Shown here: positions 1 through 7,866 of the stretch, one piece after another | Position numbering within the stretch: the first letter of the stretch is position 1 | How the letters are laid out: each line of letters begins with the position of its first letter | Source of the DNA: Pantoea sp. Ep11b | Lineage (GTDB): Bacteria; Pseudomonadota; Gammaproteobacteria; Enterobacterales; Enterobacteriaceae | Direction: 5' to 3' | NCBI RefSeq assembly: GCF_040783975.1 | Contig: NZ_CP160631.1 | Coordinates: forward strand, 3,162,001 to 3,226,000 | Length of the DNA: 64,000 nt | The notes under the pieces: model-generated | What the model was told of the DNA's origin: nothing | The model's input: only the letters and a program-made list of their open reading frames with translations | Database searches by the model: none | Program-made: the position numbers and the translations under genes

Positions 1-15
1 TCCCGCCCGATTTAT

Positions 16-297
16 TTAACTTTTCAACGCATAATTACACTGGAACCACGCTTTCTGTAGTCCCGGAATATGACTTTCCTGCGCTGGCAGCGCCTCGACT
101 TTATCGAATCCTTTATTACTGCAGTAATTCGCCAGATCGATATCCATCGCATCACGATTGACCTTGAGCGGATCAAAACGATACTGCACAGTATTTGAGG
201 TCGGATCTTCATCAACACGTTCAAATGCCCCGGGTTTGCTGGCAGTACAGCCTGTCAGCAATATCAGCGCTACCGCGCCGGTAATGAGTTTTTTCAT
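16..297 (-). CDS. Small predicted lipoprotein, function unknown
   Basis: A 93-residue protein with a classic lipoprotein signal: a short basic start (MKK), a hydrophobic stretch of about 12 residues, then the lipobox LLTGC with Cys17 as the expected lipidation site. The mature part (about 76 residues) is hydrophilic, with two further Cys residues (in NYCSN and FQCNY) that could form a disulfide in the periplasm. I do not recognise the family. It is a single-gene unit on the minus strand; upstream lies a 267-base gap that ends in a terminator pointing the other way. The call as a lipoprotein is firm; the function is unknown. Confidence 0.75.
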   Translation of the reverse strand: MKKLITGAVALILLTGCTASKPGAFERVDEDPTSNTVQYRFDPLKVNRDAMDIDLANYCSNKGFDKVEALPAQESHIPGLQKAWFQCNYALKS

Positions 298-521
298 CAG
301 ATTGTCCTCACGTTGCCGCGCAGTTTAAGACGCAGCCTGTCACGCATCCATAGGATAAATGCGCGAAAAAACGAAAAATTACGAAGCTTTTACCGATTAA
401 TTCAATATGATTAAATGGCTTTTACTATCGTGTCAGGCATGACAGTATGCACTCAGACGATACGAAAAGTGCACCACACCAGGAAATGCCAATAATAAGA
501 GTCTGCCTCTCTCTCTTCCCT
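298..521 (+). ncRNA. Possible small RNA upstream of an orphan terminator
   Basis: This stretch between two minus-strand genes holds no convincing reading frame, but ends in a strong plus-strand intrinsic terminator (522–545). No plus-strand gene precedes it, so a short plus-strand transcript starting somewhere in this gap is the simplest explanation. The bases just before the hairpin are unusually pyrimidine-rich (a run of CT repeats near 501–520), as seen in several Hfq-binding RNAs. I could not place a promoter with confidence and do not match it to a known small RNA. The 5' end is undefined; coordinates cover the whole gap. Confidence 0.3.
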
Positions 522-545
522 GCCCGCGCTTAGCGGGCTTTTTTT
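522..545 (+). terminator. Intrinsic terminator with no upstream gene on its strand
   Basis: The perfect 6-bp stem GCCCGC/GCGGGC with a 5-base loop is followed at once by seven T residues on the plus strand. Read on the minus strand there is no T tract after the hairpin, so it does not serve the minus-strand gene that ends at 565. Confidence 0.75.
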
Positions 546-564
546 CGCCCGCTATCGCTGCCGG

Positions 565-1371
565 TTACTGGCCAGTCAGGGCAATCATTCTACGTAACAG
601 GTTTGCGGCGCGCTTGTCAGGTAATGCCAGAATCGCACTGTAGAGGTCAATTGACATGGCACACAGCGATGAGCGATCCACGGCGGTGTCGGCAGGCATA
701 TTCAGCTGCTGCAGCCTGTCGCCCCACTTCTGATAAAGCTGGCCTGTGATCTGTTGCAGATCGGCCTGCGCCTGCGTTTTATCCAGTGGCTGCTCCGGCG
801 GCGGGCTGTTCAGCAGCAGCTGCTCCATCGCTTCCGCCTCTCTGCGGTTCAGCGCCGGTGACAGCGTGGTCTGCAGATTAATGCCCCCGCTCACCTGCGG
901 ATAGAGATAGCGGAAGCAAAGGCCCGGATCGATCTGGTTCAGCGCCTGCATCTCTTCGACCGAGACGCTGATGTAATCAACAACGGCGGCATCTGTACCG
1001 CGCATCAGCCGCTGATTGATCACCTCAATCAGCCAGCCCCGCAGCTCGCCCGTGGCCTTATCCGCCGGTTCTCCGGCGCGGATACGTCGCGTGAGCTCCT
1101 GAGTCAGCAGCAGCCAGAGCGTTGGTTCCTGCGTCTGCAGCACCCGGAAGCCGGGCATCGCTGACAGCTGGCTGACCGCCTGCTCACGCTGAGCGGCCTG
1201 TCTCTGTTGCGGCGCAACCCAGCTGAACCAGAGCAGATTCGCCACGATCAGCGGCAGCAGGAAGATGAGCAGCCCCTGCCAGAGACGCAGCCGGGTAGTT
1301 TTGATCAACACAATGACGATCAGTGCCAGCAGCGCAAACGCCGCCAGCGTCATAACAGGCAGTAAGTTCAT
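565..1371 (-). CDS. Inner-membrane-anchored protein of unknown function
   Basis: A 268-residue protein with two closely spaced N-terminal hydrophobic segments (about residues 5–24 and 31–50, the second ending in NLLWFSW) and then a long soluble domain of about 215 residues. The soluble part is rich in Leu, Gln and Ala with predicted helical stretches and contains two Cys residues (in GLCFRY and SSLCAM). Such a layout puts the large domain on one side of the membrane, probably the periplasm. I do not recognise the family and assign no function. It lies 9 bases after the universal stress gene on the same strand and may share its transcript. Confidence 0.65.
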   Translation of the reverse strand: MNLLPVMTLAAFALLALIVIVLIKTTRLRLWQGLLIFLLPLIVANLLWFSWVAPQQRQAAQREQAVSQLSAMPGFRVLQTQEPTLWLLLTQELTRRIRAGEPADKATGELRGWLIEVINQRLMRGTDAAVVDYISVSVEEMQALNQIDPGLCFRYLYPQVSGGINLQTTLSPALNRREAEAMEQLLLNSPPPEQPLDKTQAQADLQQITGQLYQKWGDRLQQLNMPADTAVDRSSLCAMSIDLYSAILALPDKRAANLLRRMIALTGQ

Positions 1372-1380
1372 GCTGCGGAG

Positions 1381-1833
1381 TTAATCCTTACGCACGTCAA
1401 TCAGCACGGGACAGTGAGCGCGTTCGATGACCGACGCGCTAACTGAGCCTTTTAACAGCCGGTTGAACGAGGAGAGATGGCGTCGGCCCATGATAATCAT
1501 ACTGGCCTTGAGCTGTTGCGACTGCGCGACGATGGTATCGGCCGCTTCGCCAGCCAGAATCATGCCACGCGCATCGATACCCGCGCGCAGCAGCGGTGCA
1601 AGGGCATGGCGTACCGCCATCTCAGCCGTATTCTGCTCATCCTGTGCCGCCACAAAATCAGTGGGATCTTCACCCGCATCGATCTCCATCGGCTGATTGC
1701 AGGCGGAGTAGGCAGGATCGACACAGCAGAGCACTACGACCCCGGCGCGATGCGCCAGCGCTTCTTCAATCGTTAACGCGACCACTTTTTCGGCGATCGG
1801 AGAGTGGTCGATGGCCATCAGCAGAGTTTTCAT
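1381..1833 (-). CDS. Universal stress protein, UspA family
   Basis: A single Usp domain of 150 residues. It begins KTLLMAIDHSPIAEKVV, the first strand and adenine-side Asp of the fold, and carries near the C-terminus the nucleotide-binding pattern IIMGRRHLSSFNRLLKGSVS followed by a HCPVLI strand, which matches the G-2x-G-9x-G-S/T motif of ATP-binding Usp proteins. The ATG at 1833 is chosen over an in-frame start at 1875 because AAGGA lies about 10 bases before it and the longer form would begin inside the iclR-family gene. It starts 7 bases after that regulator's stop, so the two are probably translated from one message. Confidence 0.85.
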   Translation of the reverse strand: MKTLLMAIDHSPIAEKVVALTIEEALAHRAGVVVLCCVDPAYSACNQPMEIDAGEDPTDFVAAQDEQNTAEMAVRHALAPLLRAGIDARGMILAGEAADTIVAQSQQLKASMIIMGRRHLSSFNRLLKGSVSASVIERAHCPVLIDVRKD

Positions 1834-1840
1834 CAGGGGC

Positions 1841-2626
1841 TTATCCTTCAATCGCGGCGACTTTGCCGATTTCACGCACCAGCGCCTCTTTGCACTTCAG
1901 CATCTCGTCACGAAAACGCGCTTCATGACGCAGAAAACGGGCAGAGGGCACCAGCAAAGAGACAGAAAAACGTCCAAACAGCGTATCCAGCGCAAACGCC
2001 ATAGTCGAGATACCTTCCAGCGTTTCACCGCGATCCACGGCGATACCGGTTTCGCGCACCTCCCTGATCAATTCCAGCAACTGCGGCAGCGTTTTTACCG
2101 TCATATCGGTTAACTCCTGCCAGGCGTCGCCAACGATCGTCTGCACATCTTTTTCGCACTCCAGCGCCAGTAATGCCCGGCCACCGGAGGTGCTGTAGAG
2201 CGGCAGATTGAGGCCCATATGCGGCACCACCCGCAGTTCACGCGACGCCACCACATGATGGATTATCGCCAGCTGGCTGCCGCTGGCGCGTGCCAGTGAG
2301 ACGGTTTCGTTGGTGTCAGAGGAGAGTTTTTCCAGCAGCGGGCTGACCAGATCAACCACATCGGTATGAACGCTGGAGATGAGTTTTAACAGCGCCGGTC
2401 CCAGGCGCAGGCCGCCCGCACCGGTGCTGCGCACCAGTTCTGCGCTGTCGAGCGCAGCGACAATACGCTGAACCGTTGAGCGGGGCAGCGCGACCGCCTG
2501 GGCGATCTCACCCAGACTCATGCCGCCCGGCTGTTCGCCGAGGGCATTAAGAATTTTTGCCGCACGGGCAATGACCTGAATACCGCCCGATTTTTCATCC
2601 TCACGGCTGGAGGGTTGATGTGCCAT
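1841..2626 (-). CDS. IclR-family transcriptional regulator
   Basis: A 261-residue regulator with an N-terminal winged helix-turn-helix (IQVIARAAKILNALGEQPGG, then LGEIAQAVALPRSTVQRIV as the recognition helix) and the C-terminal IclR ligand-binding domain (the SLARASGSQLAIIHHV, STSGGRALLAL and DRGETLEGISTMAF blocks are typical). The ATG at 2626 is preferred over an upstream in-frame start because AGGA sits 7 bases before it. It is divergent from the efflux pair at 2776–5405, and two matching 19-base imperfect palindromes lie between them, so it probably controls that pair and itself. The ligand is unknown. Confidence 0.88.
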   Translation of the reverse strand: MAHQPSSREDEKSGGIQVIARAAKILNALGEQPGGMSLGEIAQAVALPRSTVQRIVAALDSAELVRSTGAGGLRLGPALLKLISSVHTDVVDLVSPLLEKLSSDTNETVSLARASGSQLAIIHHVVASRELRVVPHMGLNLPLYSTSGGRALLALECEKDVQTIVGDAWQELTDMTVKTLPQLLELIREVRETGIAVDRGETLEGISTMAFALDTLFGRFSVSLLVPSARFLRHEARFRDEMLKCKEALVREIGKVAAIEG

Positions 2627-2683
2627 AGCGTCGTCCTGTTTGAGCTGCCTTACTGTAGCGCGAATGGCGCACGTTTTACACCC

Positions 2684-2747
2684 TGTACCACATTGCAATA
2701 CAGCATACCGGGATGTAATATTACGCGCTGTATCACATTGCAGTACA
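2684..2747. promoter_or_regulatory. Two operator-like repeats between the IclR regulator and the efflux genes
   Basis: Two near-identical 19-base sites, TGTACCACATTGCAATACA at 2684–2702 and TGTATCACATTGCAGTACA at 2729–2747, share the form TGTA-N11-TACA and start 45 bases apart. Between them is a perfect 10-base palindrome GTAATATTAC (2715–2724). The position in the divergent gap and the symmetry suggest binding sites for the adjacent IclR-family dimer. This is inference; no binding data are implied. Confidence 0.6.
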
Positions 2748-2775
2748 CTGCATCATAATAACGAGATCGCCTGCC

Positions 2776-4374
2776 ATGACTACCCAGCCTGCGCCTGCGC
2801 CGGCCCCCCATCCTTTTACACTGCGACTGGCACTCGGTCTGATTGGCGTGCTTATCGCCGCACTGACCTCCGGGCTGAACGATCGCGTCAGTGATATTGC
2901 CCTGGCCGATATCCGTGCCGCTATTGGCCTCGGTTACGATCAGGGTAGCTGGATTATTTCCGGTTATCAGGCGGCCGAAGTCGCCGCCATGATGATCGCG
3001 CCCTGGTTTGCCGTCACCCTGTCGCTGCGGCGTTTTACGCTCGGCGTCTCGGCGGGCTTTATGCTGACCGGTTTGCTGCTGCCGCTGGTGCCGGATCCCA
3101 CGCTGTTTATCAGCCTGCGCGTTCTGCAGGGGCTGTTTGGCGGTGCCTTACCGCCGATGCTGATGACCGTCGCCCTGCGCTTTCTGCCGCCGCCGTTTAA
3201 GCTGTTTGGTCTGGCGGGCTATGCCCTTACTGCCACGTTCGGCCCCAACATGGCAGCTTCGCTGGCGTCGTTATGGACCGATCATGTCAGCTGGATGATG
3301 GTGTTCTGGCAGGTGGTGCCCGGCATGCTGATTGCGATGCTGCTGATCGGCTGGGGCGTACCTCAGGATCCGCTGCGGCCGGAACGTTTTCAGCAGATCG
3401 ATCTGTTTGGCATGGTCACCGGCTGCAGCAGTGTGGCGCTGCTGGTTCTGGTGCTGACGCAGGGCGAACGCCTTGACTGGCTCAATTCGCCACTGATTGC
3501 TGGCATGCTGCTGACCGCACTGCCGCTGCTGCTGGTCTTCCTGATCAATGAGTGGTATCACCCACTGCCGCTGTTCAGACTGCAGATGCTCCGCCGCCCC
3601 AATCTGGCGCACGGCCTGCTGGGGCTGGCCTGCGTACTGATCCTCGGGCTTTCCGGTTCCGCGCTGCCGTCAGTCTATTTTGCGCAGGTCAGCGGTTTCC
3701 GTCCGCTTGAGTTTGCTCCGCTGGCGCTGACGGTCGGTCTGCCACAGTTGCTGATTGCACCGCTGATTGCCGCCCTGCTCACTATCCGCTGGATTGACTG
3801 CCGCTGGGTACTGACGGCGGGCGTCGGTCTGCTGGTGACCGCCTGCCTGCTCGGCTCGCAGATCACCAGTGAGTGGGCGCGGCAGAATTTCTGGCTGCCA
3901 CAGATTTTGCAGGCTTTCGGACAGCCGATGATTATTCTGCCGATACTGATGAGCGCCACCAGCGTGGTCGCGCCACCCGAAGGTCCCTTTGCCTCGGCGA
4001 TGTTTAATACCGTGCGCGGTTTTTCCAGCATCGCCGCCTCCACGCTGGTTGAGGTCTTTCTTTCACACCGTGAGCAGTTTCACTCCAGTGTCCTGCTCAG
4101 TCAGGCGGCCGATCGCAGCTGGCTGATGACCGCGCCGGTGGCCGGTCAGGCCAGCCGAAGCCTGCCGCTGCTGCCGGATGGCAGCATCAGCAACGGCGAA
4201 AATCTCAGCGGCTTTGCCACCCTGGTGAGACACCAGGCGACGGTGCTCGGCCTGAGCGACAGCTGGCTGATGCTGATCGGCTTCGCCGCCTGCCTGTTAA
4301 TGCTGACCGCCATCCTGCCTAAACGGGTCTGGCCGCCGCAGACGTTGATTCAAAACCCCCTCCGGAATAAATAA
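2776..4374 (+). CDS. MFS multidrug efflux transporter, DHA2 (EmrB-like) family
   Basis: A 532-residue protein with about 14 hydrophobic segments, the layout of DHA2-type drug/proton antiporters. It opens with TM1 followed by LNDRVSDIALADIRAAIGLGYDQGSWIISGYQ, the usual EmrB-type region between TM1 and TM2, and has an LRVLQGLFGGALPPM stretch corresponding to the family's motif in TM4. It lies 3 bases upstream of an EmrA-type adaptor, so the two should form an inner-membrane pump plus periplasmic channel link that works with an outer-membrane TolC-type protein encoded elsewhere. The substrate cannot be read from sequence. Probably regulated by the divergent IclR-family protein. Confidence 0.87.
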   Translation: MTTQPAPAPAPHPFTLRLALGLIGVLIAALTSGLNDRVSDIALADIRAAIGLGYDQGSWIISGYQAAEVAAMMIAPWFAVTLSLRRFTLGVSAGFMLTGLLLPLVPDPTLFISLRVLQGLFGGALPPMLMTVALRFLPPPFKLFGLAGYALTATFGPNMAASLASLWTDHVSWMMVFWQVVPGMLIAMLLIGWGVPQDPLRPERFQQIDLFGMVTGCSSVALLVLVLTQGERLDWLNSPLIAGMLLTALPLLLVFLINEWYHPLPLFRLQMLRRPNLAHGLLGLACVLILGLSGSALPSVYFAQVSGFRPLEFAPLALTVGLPQLLIAPLIAALLTIRWIDCRWVLTAGVGLLVTACLLGSQITSEWARQNFWLPQILQAFGQPMIILPILMSATSVVAPPEGPFASAMFNTVRGFSSIAASTLVEVFLSHREQFHSSVLLSQAADRSWLMTAPVAGQASRSLPLLPDGSISNGENLSGFATLVRHQATVLGLSDSWLMLIGFAACLLMLTAILPKRVWPPQTLIQNPLRNK

Positions 4375-4376
4375 AT

Positions 4377-5405
4377 ATGCGTGCTTTCGAAATGAGAAGA
4401 ACCCTGCTGCTGAGCCTGATGCTGCTGGTGTTACTGGCCGTGGCCTTTGTGGTCTGGTCACTGATGAGCGGCAACGATCATCGAACCAATGACGCTTACG
4501 TCAACGCCGACTACACCCTGGTCGCACCCAGGGTATCGGGTTATGTCAGCCGCGTTGAGGTGCAGGATAACCAGCCGGTCAGGGCGGGCCAGCTGCTGGC
4601 CACGCTCGACGATCGCGATTACCGGGTGGCGCTGGAGAGTGCCGAAGCCGATCTGCAGGTGAGTCAGGCAAAGCTGCTGAGCAGCCAGGCGCAGCTGGAA
4701 CAGCAGCAGTCAGTCATCGATCAGCAGAAAGCCAGCGTGGCGGCGAGCCAGGCGTCCGCGCAGTATGCCGGGCAGAGCGCCGATCGCTACAACCGTCTCT
4801 ATAAGAGCGGCACGGTAGCTGCCGACGACCAGCAGAAAGCCAGCTCAAACCAGCGTTCCGCGCTGGCGGCCGTACAGCAGAGTCAGGCGGCGCTGGCGTC
4901 GGCCATGAAACAGGTGGGGGTGCTCCAGGCTGCGGTACGTTCAGCGGAGGCGGATGTCGCGGCGGCGAAAGCCAGCGTCGATCAGGCCAGGCTGAATCTC
5001 TCCTATACCCGGATTACCGCGCCGGTGGATGGGATGGTCGGTCAGCGCGCGGTGCGCACCGGCGCCTATGTTTCAGCCGGCACCCGCCTGCTGGCGGTGG
5101 TGCCCCTGCAGCAGACCTATATTACGGCTAACTATCTTGAGACGCAGCTACGCGATGTGCGTCCGGGTCAGCCGGTCAGCGTGCGGATCGATGCCCTGCC
5201 GGGTCTGACCTTTACCGGCCATGTCGACAGCATCGCCCCGGCGACGGGTGCAACTTTTTCTGCCATCGCACCCGATAACGCCACGGGCAACTACACTAAA
5301 GTCGTTCAGCGTCTGCCGGTGAAAATTGTGCTGGATAGTGACCAACAGCATCTGGCCCAGTTACGTGTCGGCATGTCGGCGATCCCCGAAATTGACGTGA
5401 AATAG
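4377..5405 (+). CDS. HlyD/EmrA-type periplasmic adaptor of an efflux pump
   Basis: A 342-residue membrane-fusion protein: a short cytoplasmic tail, one N-terminal membrane segment (about residues 9–28), then THRT-like sequence DHRTNDAYVNADYTLVAPRVSGYVSRV typical of EmrA, a long Gln/Ala-rich coiled-coil hairpin (about 75–200), and a second lipoyl/barrel half (TRITAPVDGMVGQRAVRTGAYVSAG). It starts 3 bases after the MFS gene, so the pair is one operon. A second in-frame ATG lies five codons in, with no better ribosome site. The role is to bridge the inner-membrane transporter to an outer-membrane channel. Confidence 0.88.
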   Translation: MRAFEMRRTLLLSLMLLVLLAVAFVVWSLMSGNDHRTNDAYVNADYTLVAPRVSGYVSRVEVQDNQPVRAGQLLATLDDRDYRVALESAEADLQVSQAKLLSSQAQLEQQQSVIDQQKASVAASQASAQYAGQSADRYNRLYKSGTVAADDQQKASSNQRSALAAVQQSQAALASAMKQVGVLQAAVRSAEADVAAAKASVDQARLNLSYTRITAPVDGMVGQRAVRTGAYVSAGTRLLAVVPLQQTYITANYLETQLRDVRPGQPVSVRIDALPGLTFTGHVDSIAPATGATFSAIAPDNATGNYTKVVQRLPVKIVLDSDQQHLAQLRVGMSAIPEIDVK

Positions 5406-5607
5406 AATTGTGAGCAATATCTCAGAACGGACCTATTTCATTTGGTCCGGATTCCGCGTAAATTAGCGCTCGATCCTGTTCTGAGTTATTCAGATCAACC
5501 CGGAAGAGAGTAAGCCATACAGAATAATGGTGACCTCGATTCCCTGTCTGTTCGCGTTGCACTGGTCTGGGATCGCCATCATCGTAACCGCTCAGAGGAG
5601 TTGCTTT

Positions 5608-5682
5608 GTGAAATATGCCTTGATGGGAATATCATTTTTCGCGTTACTTTGGTTCGGAACCTTCGTTCTGCTGCTGAAGTAA
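5608..5682 (+). CDS. ypdK: YpdK-like small membrane protein (24 residues)
   Basis: A 24-residue gene with GTG start at 5608 and AGGAG 8 bases upstream. The peptide begins MKYALMGISFF and ends GTFVLLLK; nearly all of it is one hydrophobic helix. It resembles E. coli YpdK as I remember it (begins MKYFFMGISF, contains GTF near the end, 23 residues) and occupies the same place, immediately upstream of the convergent alaC. YpdK is a reported inner-membrane small protein of unknown function. Identity rests on both sequence and position, so I am fairly sure it is real despite its size. Confidence 0.75.
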   Translation: MKYALMGISFFALLWFGTFVLLLK

Positions 5683-5733
5683 TGGCGCGACAGTGCCGCT
5701 ACGGGGCGACCTCTGAGTCGCCCCTGCTAGCCG

Positions 5734-6966
5734 TTACTCCGCCTCTTCTGTTTTCAGACTGCCTGGCAGGACACCGTCGGCACGAAACATCGCCTTAATC
5801 CCCCGTACCGCCTGACGAATGCGATCGCTGTTTTCGATTAGCGCAAAACGTACGTGTGTATCGCCATAGTCGCCAAAGCCGATGCCGGGTGAGACACAGA
5901 CTTTCGCATCCTGCAGCAGCTTTTTGGCAAATTCCAGCGATCCCAGCTGCGCATAGTGGTCGGGAATTTTTGCCCAGACGTACATGGATGCTTTCGGATT
6001 CTCCACCATCCAGCCCGCCTCATGCAGGCCCTTCACCAGCACATCGCGCCGCCGTTTATACTGCTCTGCAATATCGCGCACGCACTGCTGATCCCCCTCC
6101 AGCGCCGCAATTGCTGCCACCTGCAGCGGTGTGAAGGTGCCGTAGTCGTGATAACTTTTGATCCGCGCCAGCGCGGCGACCAGCTCTTTGTTGCCGACCA
6201 TGAAACCGATGCGCCAGCCTGCCATGTTGTAGCTTTTTGACAGCGTGAAGAACTCGACGGCAACGTCGCGTGCGCCTGGCACCTGCATGATCGACGGCGC
6301 TTTCCAGCCATCGTAGACGATGTCAGCGTAGGCCAGATCGTGAACAACCAGCACGTTGTACTGTTTCGCCAGCGCGATAACCCGTTCGAAAAAGTCCAGC
6401 TCCACGCACTGCGCCGTTGGGTTAGAGGGGAAGCCCAGGATCATCATTTTTGGCTTGGGGTAGCTCTCGCGAATGGCGCGTTCCAGCTCGTTGAAGAAGT
6501 CGACGCCCGCCACCAGCGGCACCGAGCGCACCTGCGCCCCGGCGATCACCGCACCGTAGATATGAATCGGATAGCTGGGGTTCGGCACCAGCACGGTATC
6601 CCCGTGATCCAGCGTCGCCAGCATCAGGTGCGCCAGTCCCTCTTTGGAGCCGATGGTGACAATCGCCTCAGATTCGGGATCAATCTCCACCTGATAACGT
6701 TCAGCGTACCAGCGCGATATCGCCCGACGCAGACGCGGAATGCCGCGTGAAGTGGAGTAGCCGTGGGTATCGTCACGCTGTGCCACCTGACATAACTTTT
6801 CGACGATGTGCGGCGGTGTGGCCCCATCCGGGTTGCCCATCGAAAAATCGATAATATCTTCGCCGCGCCGGCGCGCAGCCATCTTCAGTTCAGCGGTGAT
6901 GTTGAAAACGTAAGGGGGTAAACGTTCAATACGCGAGAAACGACGGGGTGTGCTGTTATCAGCCAT
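5734..6966 (-). CDS. alaC: Glutamate–pyruvate (alanine) aminotransferase AlaC
   Basis: A 410-residue class I/II PLP aminotransferase, very close to E. coli AlaC along its whole length (for example [20 protein letters not shown] at the start and the blocks [12 protein letters not shown] and [12 protein letters not shown]). The PLP lysine is in [14 protein letters not shown]. It transfers the amino group of glutamate to pyruvate to make alanine, a major route of alanine synthesis in the cytoplasm. AGAGG lies 6 bases before the start. As in E. coli it sits between ypdK and ypdAB, the latter a pyruvate-type sensing system; the link to pyruvate is suggestive only. Confidence 0.96.
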   Translation of the reverse strand: MADNSTPRRFSRIERLPPYVFNITAELKMAARRRGEDIIDFSMGNPDGATPPHIVEKLCQVAQRDDTHGYSTSRGIPRLRRAISRWYAERYQVEIDPESEAIVTIGSKEGLAHLMLATLDHGDTVLVPNPSYPIHIYGAVIAGAQVRSVPLVAGVDFFNELERAIRESYPKPKMMILGFPSNPTAQCVELDFFERVIALAKQYNVLVVHDLAYADIVYDGWKAPSIMQVPGARDVAVEFFTLSKSYNMAGWRIGFMVGNKELVAALARIKSYHDYGTFTPLQVAAIAALEGDQQCVRDIAEQYKRRRDVLVKGLHEAGWMVENPKASMYVWAKIPDHYAQLGSLEFAKKLLQDAKVCVSPGIGFGDYGDTHVRFALIENSDRIRQAVRGIKAMFRADGVLPGSLKTEEAE

Positions 6967-7083
6967 GATGACCTCTGGATTACGTAAGCGCCCGGACCGT
7001 CCGAGCGACGCGGGTCACGGTGGTGACCCGTTACGAACATAACGTGCTGAGGATCATTTTGTCGAGCGTGGGGGAAAATATTT

Positions 7084-7608
7084 TTATTGTTGCGGATTCA
7101 GTCGTCCCAGCAGCCAATCGTTCACCCAGCAGCCGTTCAGCAGATAATTATCCCGTAGTACTCCCTCAAGCTGAAAGCCGTTCTTCTCCAGAATACGCCG
7201 TGAGGCCCCGTTTCCTTCGATGACCATTGCGGTGAGTTTGTGGAAATCGGCGTCGAACAGAAACTGGCAGAGCGCGGCCAGCGCCTCACTGCCATATCCC
7301 TGGCCGCAGTAGCGATGCAGCAGCATGTAGCCGATCTCCGCCTGGCGGTGCGGCTCCCATTCCGGGCTGCAGCCAAACAGGCCAATCGGCTCGCCGTTGT
7401 CGCGACGCCGCGCCACCAGACAGAGCATATGAAAACTGCCCGGCTGCCAGGGGGCCAGACGCTCAGTGAAACGCTGACGGATATCCGCTTCGTCCGGAAT
7501 GTCGCTGACCCAGGTCATGGTGTCGCGATCTTCGTGTACGGCGCGGAACAGTTGCCAGTCTTCCGGCTGCAGTTTACTCAGGGTGAGTCTGGGGGTAACA
7601 AGTTGCAT
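7084..7608 (-). CDS. GNAT-family N-acetyltransferase, RimJ/RimL-like
   Basis: A 174-residue acetyltransferase of the RimJ/RimL type: it starts MQLVTPRLTLSKLQPEDW, the usual first strand, has IGYMLLHRYCGQGYGSEALAAL as the acetyl-CoA-binding motif A (Q-x-x-G-x-G/A), and ends with NGASRRILEKNGFQLEGVLRD, the typical C-terminal block. GGGAG lies 6 bases before the ATG. Relatives acetylate the N-terminus of ribosomal proteins or small-molecule amines; the substrate here is unknown. It is absent from the matching position in E. coli, so it is a local insertion between alaC and ypdA. Confidence 0.85.
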   Translation of the reverse strand: MQLVTPRLTLSKLQPEDWQLFRAVHEDRDTMTWVSDIPDEADIRQRFTERLAPWQPGSFHMLCLVARRRDNGEPIGLFGCSPEWEPHRQAEIGYMLLHRYCGQGYGSEALAALCQFLFDADFHKLTAMVIEGNGASRRILEKNGFQLEGVLRDNYLLNGCWVNDWLLGRLNPQQ

Positions 7609-7866
7609 GTGCGGCTCCCGATGGACGCGATTTCCAGCAGTCGCTGAAATGCGTTATCGCGCAACATAGCAAAACGCGATCGCAGCGACCAGTCCCGGAG
7701 GGGGAAAAACAGTTCCCCTTATGCTGACTCAACTTTTCCCCTTTTTAACCGGATGGTGCCAGAATTGATCTGGAACAGCCTCTGACGGCATGCGTTGTCA
7801 GGACGCTAGCGGTTCCCGATCACATTTTTTATCATAGAGAGACTTTCCATTGCCGACGAGGCGCCC

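Noticed and set aside
5702..5723. Hairpin GGGGCGAC/GTCGCCCC as an alaC terminator
   Set aside because: The stem is good but there is no T tract on either strand, so I did not call it a terminator.
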